Assembly (NCBI GenBank): GCA_040758475.1
Contig: JBFLVN010000040.1
Location: 1 to 18,143 of the forward strand
Direction: 5' to 3'
Length of the DNA: 18,143 nucleotides
Source of the DNA: JBFLVN01 sp040758475
GTDB taxonomy: Bacteria; JAGRBM01
Position numbers and translations under genes: made by a program. The notes under the pieces are model-generated. The model made no database searches. It was not told where the DNA came from and was given only the letters and a program-made list of their open reading frames with translations. Positions 15,014 through 18,143 of this stretch are shown here, one piece after another. The number at the start of each line of letters is the position of its first letter. Within the stretch, counting starts at the first letter, position 1.

Positions 15014-16432
15014 TCAGCCGGCCCCCTCCTCCCGCGCCACCGGGAGCCGCACGAGGAACTCCGCCCCGCTACGGCCAGCCCGGTTTCTGGCTTCGACGGT
15101 CCCGCCATGGCGGGCCAGGATTTGACGGGCGAGGTAGAGCCCTAAACCCGTTCCTTCGCCGGCCCCTTTAGTCGTGAAAAAAGATTCAAAAATCTTCGGC
15201 AGCACTTCCTCGGAAATGCCCGGTCCCGAATCCCGGCAGGCGATCTCGACAAAACCGTCCCGCTGGCGCGTCTCGAATTCGACGCTCCCCCCCTTTTCGC
15301 CCATGGCCTCGACGGCGTTCCGGCCGAGGTTGAGCAGGACCTGACCGAGCTGGGCGAAGTTCCCCCGCACGACCGGAAGGTCCTGTTCGAGCTGGACGGA
15401 GAGGGCGACTCCTTCCCGCTTGAACTGTACACGCAGAACTTCAAGGGCGTCGGAAACGACGGCGTTGGGATCGAGGGGTTCGGAGTAACCCTCCGTCCGC
15501 CGGGAGAGGCTGAGGAGCGAGCGGACGAATCCCTCCGCGCGCCGTTGCTGCTTCAAGCTGAATTCGAGATCGTGGACGGTCTCCAGGAGGCGCTCGTCGC
15601 CAAACCCCTTCAAATCCTTGATCACTTCTTCGATCACGCTGGAAACCCCGGCGATGGGATTGCGGAGGTCGTGCATGATGGAGGCGATGGACTCTCCCAA
15701 GACCGCGAGGCTCTCCGTGCGGACGAGTTTGCGCTGGGCCGCTTCCGCTTCGGCGAGCATCCGGGCGAGCCGGAAGTCCTGGTCCCGCCACCGGGAAACG
15801 AGCCAGGCGCAAAAGCCGATCAAGGCCAAGGAAGTAAACAACGCCGTCCCGCCGTGGTTGATCATCCACATGGTGGCCAGGCGGCCGTTCTCCCAGGGGT
15901 ACCGCGCCAGAAGCGGCGCGTAAGGAATGACCTGGAGCCAACTCAAGATCGTAAGCCCCGTAATCAGGACGGCGTACGTCGCCACGGACCAGAGAACCGG
16001 CTTCAAGTCGAAGACGAGGAGCACCGGAATCGACGCGAGAAAGAAAATGACGGCGAGCGGACTCGTAACGGACCCGACGCAGTAAGCGACGAGGGCCATC
16101 GTCACCATGTAGTACTGCATTCCGACCCAGGCGAAAATCCGATTCCCAGGAGAATACTTCCGGAGCCAAAGCCCCCACGCGCCGTAGGCCATCCATCCCA
16201 AGCCGGTGAGGACGAGGCCGTTCCGCAGGTACCAGAGCACCGTCAAATCGAGATGGGCGGCTCCCGCCGGGTTGTGGAGAAGGAATTGCGCGAGCAGAGC
16301 GTAAAAAAAGCCCATGGGCCCGAAAAAAGCGGGCCCCACCAGCGCCCGGTCGATCGGACTCATGGAAAGCAGCTTGTCGAGCCGCTCCCCGAGCCGGTGC
16401 AACAAGGATTTGCCGCGTTGGCCCCCGTCCAA
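15014..16432 (-). CDS. Membrane sensor histidine kinase
   Basis: A membrane-bound sensor kinase of 472 residues. About six hydrophobic segments (residues roughly 28-51, 62-90, 98-120, 125-142, 145-166, 192-214) form an integral-membrane sensor with little periplasmic sequence. A short coiled stretch follows, then the H-box IMHDLRNPIAGV (His254), N-box LNLGRNAVEAM (Asn372), G1 DSGPGI (401-406), F-box FESFFTT and G2 GTGLGL (427-432), so all catalytic boxes are intact. No HAMP or PAS domain is seen. The start is uncertain: TTG at 16432 has GGGGAG eight bases upstream, ATG at 16363 has no clear site, and GTG at 16489 is possible. The frame stays open into lipA. No response regulator is in the window. 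Its place between lipA and aceE suggests, without proof, a link to central metabolism. Confidence 0.85.
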   Translation of the reverse strand: MDGGQRGKSLLHRLGERLDKLLSMSPIDRALVGPAFFGPMGFFYALLAQFLLHNPAGAAHLDLTVLWYLRNGLVLTGLGWMAYGAWGLWLRKYSPGNRIFAWVGMQYYMVTMALVAYCVGSVTSPLAVIFFLASIPVLLVFDLKPVLWSVATYAVLITGLTILSWLQVIPYAPLLARYPWENGRLATMWMINHGGTALFTSLALIGFCAWLVSRWRDQDFRLARMLAEAEAAQRKLVRTESLAVLGESIASIMHDLRNPIAGVSSVIEEVIKDLKGFGDERLLETVHDLEFSLKQQRRAEGFVRSLLSLSRRTEGYSEPLDPNAVVSDALEVLRVQFKREGVALSVQLEQDLPVVRGNFAQLGQVLLNLGRNAVEAMGEKGGSVEFETRQRDGFVEIACRDSGPGISEEVLPKIFESFFTTKGAGEGTGLGLYLARQILARHGGTVEARNRAGRSGAEFLVRLPVAREEGAG

Positions 16433-16517
16433 AACGCCTGCTCCCCGGAATGGATTGAAAGAACGGTGGATATATAGCGCCTGCCCCACGGCGAGGACAG
16501 GGGAATTCGCGGCCTGC

Positions 16518-17402
16518 TCAGCGCCCCAAAACGTGCCGCTCGGCGTGGTAGGAGCTTCGGACCAGGGGCGCAGCATCCACGACCCGGAACCCCATGCCCA
16601 GGCCTTTTTGTCGAAGCTCTTCAAATTCCGAAGGTTCCACCCACCGCTCGACGGGGTGGTGCTCGGGAGAAGGCCGGAGGTACTGGCCGAGAGTCAGGAT
16701 CGAAACGCCCGCGCCGCGCAGATCGCCCATCGCGGCCAGGACTTCTTCCTTCGTCTCTCCAAGCCCCAGCATGAGGCCCGATTTGGCCGGAAGCCCAAAG
16801 GCCGCCGCGCGGGAGAGGATTTCGAGGGACCGTTCGTAGCGAGCGGCGGAGCGCACTTGCCGGGTGAGGCGATTCACCGTCTCCATGTTGTGGGAAAAAA
16901 TATCCGGCCGCGCCTTGAAAACCTCATCCTGCGCCGCGTGTTTGCCGCCGAAATCTCCCGTGAGCGTTTCCAAGGTGAGCCCCGGACTGTACTTCCGAAT
17001 TTCGAGAATCGTCCGAGCCCAAATGTGGGCGCCGCCATCGGGGAGATCATCCCGGTCCACGCTCGTCACGACCGCGTGCCGAAGACCCAGGTCGGCAAGG
17101 GCCTCGGCAACCCGCACGGGTTCTTCTTCGTCCACGATTCCGGATGGATTTCCCGTCGGAACGTCGCAAAAGGCGCAACGGCGGGTACAGAGACTCCCCA
17201 GAATCATGATCGTGAGCGTTCCCGCCGCCCAGCACTCCCCGATGTTGGGGCAAGTTGCCGACTGGCAGACCGTGTTCAACTTTCTTTTGGCAACGAGGCT
17301 CTTTAAGCGTTCGTAACTCTCGCCCGCGCCGATCCGGACGCGAATCCACGGGGGCTTGCGGGAAAGCCCCTCCGGTTTGGGCTCTGTCCAATTGCGGCGC
17401 AC
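16518..17402 (-). CDS. lipA: Lipoyl synthase (radical SAM)
   Basis: LipA inserts two sulfurs into protein-bound octanoyl groups to make the lipoyl cofactor. The 294 residues show the auxiliary-cluster cysteines Cys46, Cys51 and Cys57 (CQSATCPNIGEC) and the radical SAM motif Cys72, Cys76 and Cys79 (CTRRCAFCDV). They also show the VVTSVDRDDLPDGGA segment, the MLGLGETKEEV strand and the C-terminal RSSYHAE, which supplies the Ser ligand of the auxiliary cluster. Nothing essential is missing. GTG at 17402 is chosen because TTTTGGAG lies 8 bases upstream; a TTG one codon earlier (17405) would be too close. The product is needed for the lipoyl domains of the E2 and E3 encoded just downstream. No octanoyltransferase (lipB/lipM) gene is in the window. 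Confidence 0.95.
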   Translation of the reverse strand: MRRNWTEPKPEGLSRKPPWIRVRIGAGESYERLKSLVAKRKLNTVCQSATCPNIGECWAAGTLTIMILGSLCTRRCAFCDVPTGNPSGIVDEEEPVRVAEALADLGLRHAVVTSVDRDDLPDGGAHIWARTILEIRKYSPGLTLETLTGDFGGKHAAQDEVFKARPDIFSHNMETVNRLTRQVRSAARYERSLEILSRAAAFGLPAKSGLMLGLGETKEEVLAAMGDLRGAGVSILTLGQYLRPSPEHHPVERWVEPSEFEELRQKGLGMGFRVVDAAPLVRSSYHAERHVLGR

Positions 17403-17452
17403 CAATCAATCTCCAAAAGAAATGTACAACTCTCCGGGAAGCGAAGAAACCT

Positions 17453-18143
17453 CTAGAAAGGATGTCCAAACCGGAGGAACACCGTGGCTCCGTCCTCCGA
17501 ACCCGCCACTTCCAGGCGGACGAAGAGGACCTTGCCCGGAGGGATCAGGTAACCGATGGCGCCGCCGCCCGTGGCCTTGATCTCCTGGAACCGGAAATCA
17601 AGGGGGGCGTGGGCCACCTGCCCCATTTCGCCAAAAACCGCGCCCGAAAGCCGCCCGTAGATCTGGAATCGGTATTCAGCCGTAAAAATCAGGGCGTTGC
17701 GGTCCCGGAACCGGCCTTCCCGGTAGCCTCGGTCAAAGATCGAACCACCCAGCTTGGGTTCCGTGAAAAAAGGCGGGGGGCCAGCCCACGTCGCGTCGTA
17801 ATAAGCGCGGATGGCGATGATGTGGCCTACGCGCCACGGTGTCCAAAAAGCCCTAAAATCGGCCGTCAGGCGGTTGAAGTTGAAATCCGCCCCCAAGTCC
17901 TCGTCCGTCCGGGCGATCCGCCCCTCGATGAGCACGCCGTTGTTCGGGAAAAACTCGTTGTCCCGCGTGTCCCAAGCGATTCCGCCCCCCAGCGAGAGGT
18001 CTCGTCCCCCGCCGAAACCCTGCGTCTGAAAGGGGTCAAAAGGTCCGCCCGGCCGGTATGAGGCTGTATCGATGAACCATTCCTCTACGTTGAAGAGCGC
18101 TCCAACCCGGAAGTGCGCGGGGAGATGGAACCACGTACCGAGG
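17453..18143 (-). CDS. C-terminal part of an Omp85/D15-type outer-membrane beta-barrel protein
   Basis: The frame is open to the window end without a stop, so the gene continues beyond 18143; about 229 C-terminal residues are present. They show alternating strands typical of a barrel. The sequence GGGIAWDTRDNEFFPNNG matches the 'YDTRDN...P..G' strand of bacterial surface antigen (D15) domains. FDRGYREGRFRDRNALIFTAEYRF contains the RGY of the conserved inward-folding loop of Omp85 proteins. The last residues, FLRFGHPF, end in Phe, as outer-membrane barrels usually do for BAM recognition. Whether it is BamA, TamA or a shorter D15-only protein cannot be decided without the N-terminal POTRA region. 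It lies about 50 bases upstream of lipA and may share its transcript. Confidence 0.8.
   Translation of the reverse strand, partial: LGTWFHLPAHFRVGALFNVEEWFIDTASYRPGGPFDPFQTQGFGGGRDLSLGGGIAWDTRDNEFFPNNGVLIEGRIARTDEDLGADFNFNRLTADFRAFWTPWRVGHIIAIRAYYDATWAGPPPFFTEPKLGGSIFDRGYREGRFRDRNALIFTAEYRFQIYGRLSGAVFGEMGQVAHAPLDFRFQEIKATGGGAIGYLIPPGKVLFVRLEVAGSEDGATVFLRFGHPF

Noticed and set aside
16433..16624. Extension of the histidine kinase N-terminus to base 16624
   Set aside because: It would overlap the conserved C-terminus of lipA by over 100 bases, and it lacks a ribosome site.

Overview
The window is GC-rich and reads as a chromosomal segment of a Gram-negative (diderm) bacterium. All twelve recognisable genes lie on the minus strand, so transcription runs from high to low coordinates. 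The diderm assignment rests on an Omp85-type barrel, an OmpA-domain protein and a large exported surface protein. A barrel followed by thrombospondin type 3 repeats and an OmpA domain, together with a Cys/hydrophobic/Arg C-terminal sorting tail, recalls Myxococcota, Bdellovibrionota and other former Deltaproteobacteria. The sequence does not fix the taxon. Coding density is high, intergenic gaps are short, and no tRNA, rRNA, CRISPR array or mobile element was seen.

Layout in transcription order. At 18143-17453 is the C-terminal part of an Omp85/D15-type outer-membrane barrel, cut by the window edge. At 17402-16518 is lipoyl synthase (lipA), followed at 16432-15014 by a membrane sensor histidine kinase with no response regulator in the window. 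Next is a complete pyruvate dehydrogenase set: homodimeric-type E1 (aceE, 14876-12201), E2 with one lipoyl domain (aceF, 12173-10902), and E3 with its own N-terminal lipoyl domain (lpdA, 10894-9155). Then come a zinc-ribbon/OB-fold DUF35 protein (9085-8495), an SCP2-type thiolase (8472-7327) and a stand-alone E2-catalytic-domain-like acyltransferase (7294-6461). The last of these has Asp where E2 enzymes carry the catalytic His.

After an AT-richer gap of about 190 bases with weak promoter-like boxes comes a second block: an OmpA-family protein (6272-4521) overlapping by four bases (ATGA) a 1433-residue, very acidic, repeat-rich surface protein (4524-223). Both carry Asp-rich repeats of the calcium-binding type. 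The larger one contains three consecutive higher-order repeats of 151-152 residues and ends in a Cys + hydrophobic + RRRRGR tail. The window closes with the first 48 codons of what is probably an alpha/beta-hydrolase esterase.

How the parts fit. LipA would make the lipoyl groups carried by E2 and E3, so lipA to lpdA form a coherent acetyl-CoA-generating unit. DUF35, thiolase and the E2-like protein form an acyl-CoA-handling unit directly behind it, possibly with an internal promoter. The OmpA/repeat-protein pair looks like a translationally coupled, peptidoglycan-anchored and surface-displayed assembly. It is the strongest candidate here for something not well described. All functional statements come from sequence motifs and family knowledge; no database search was possible.
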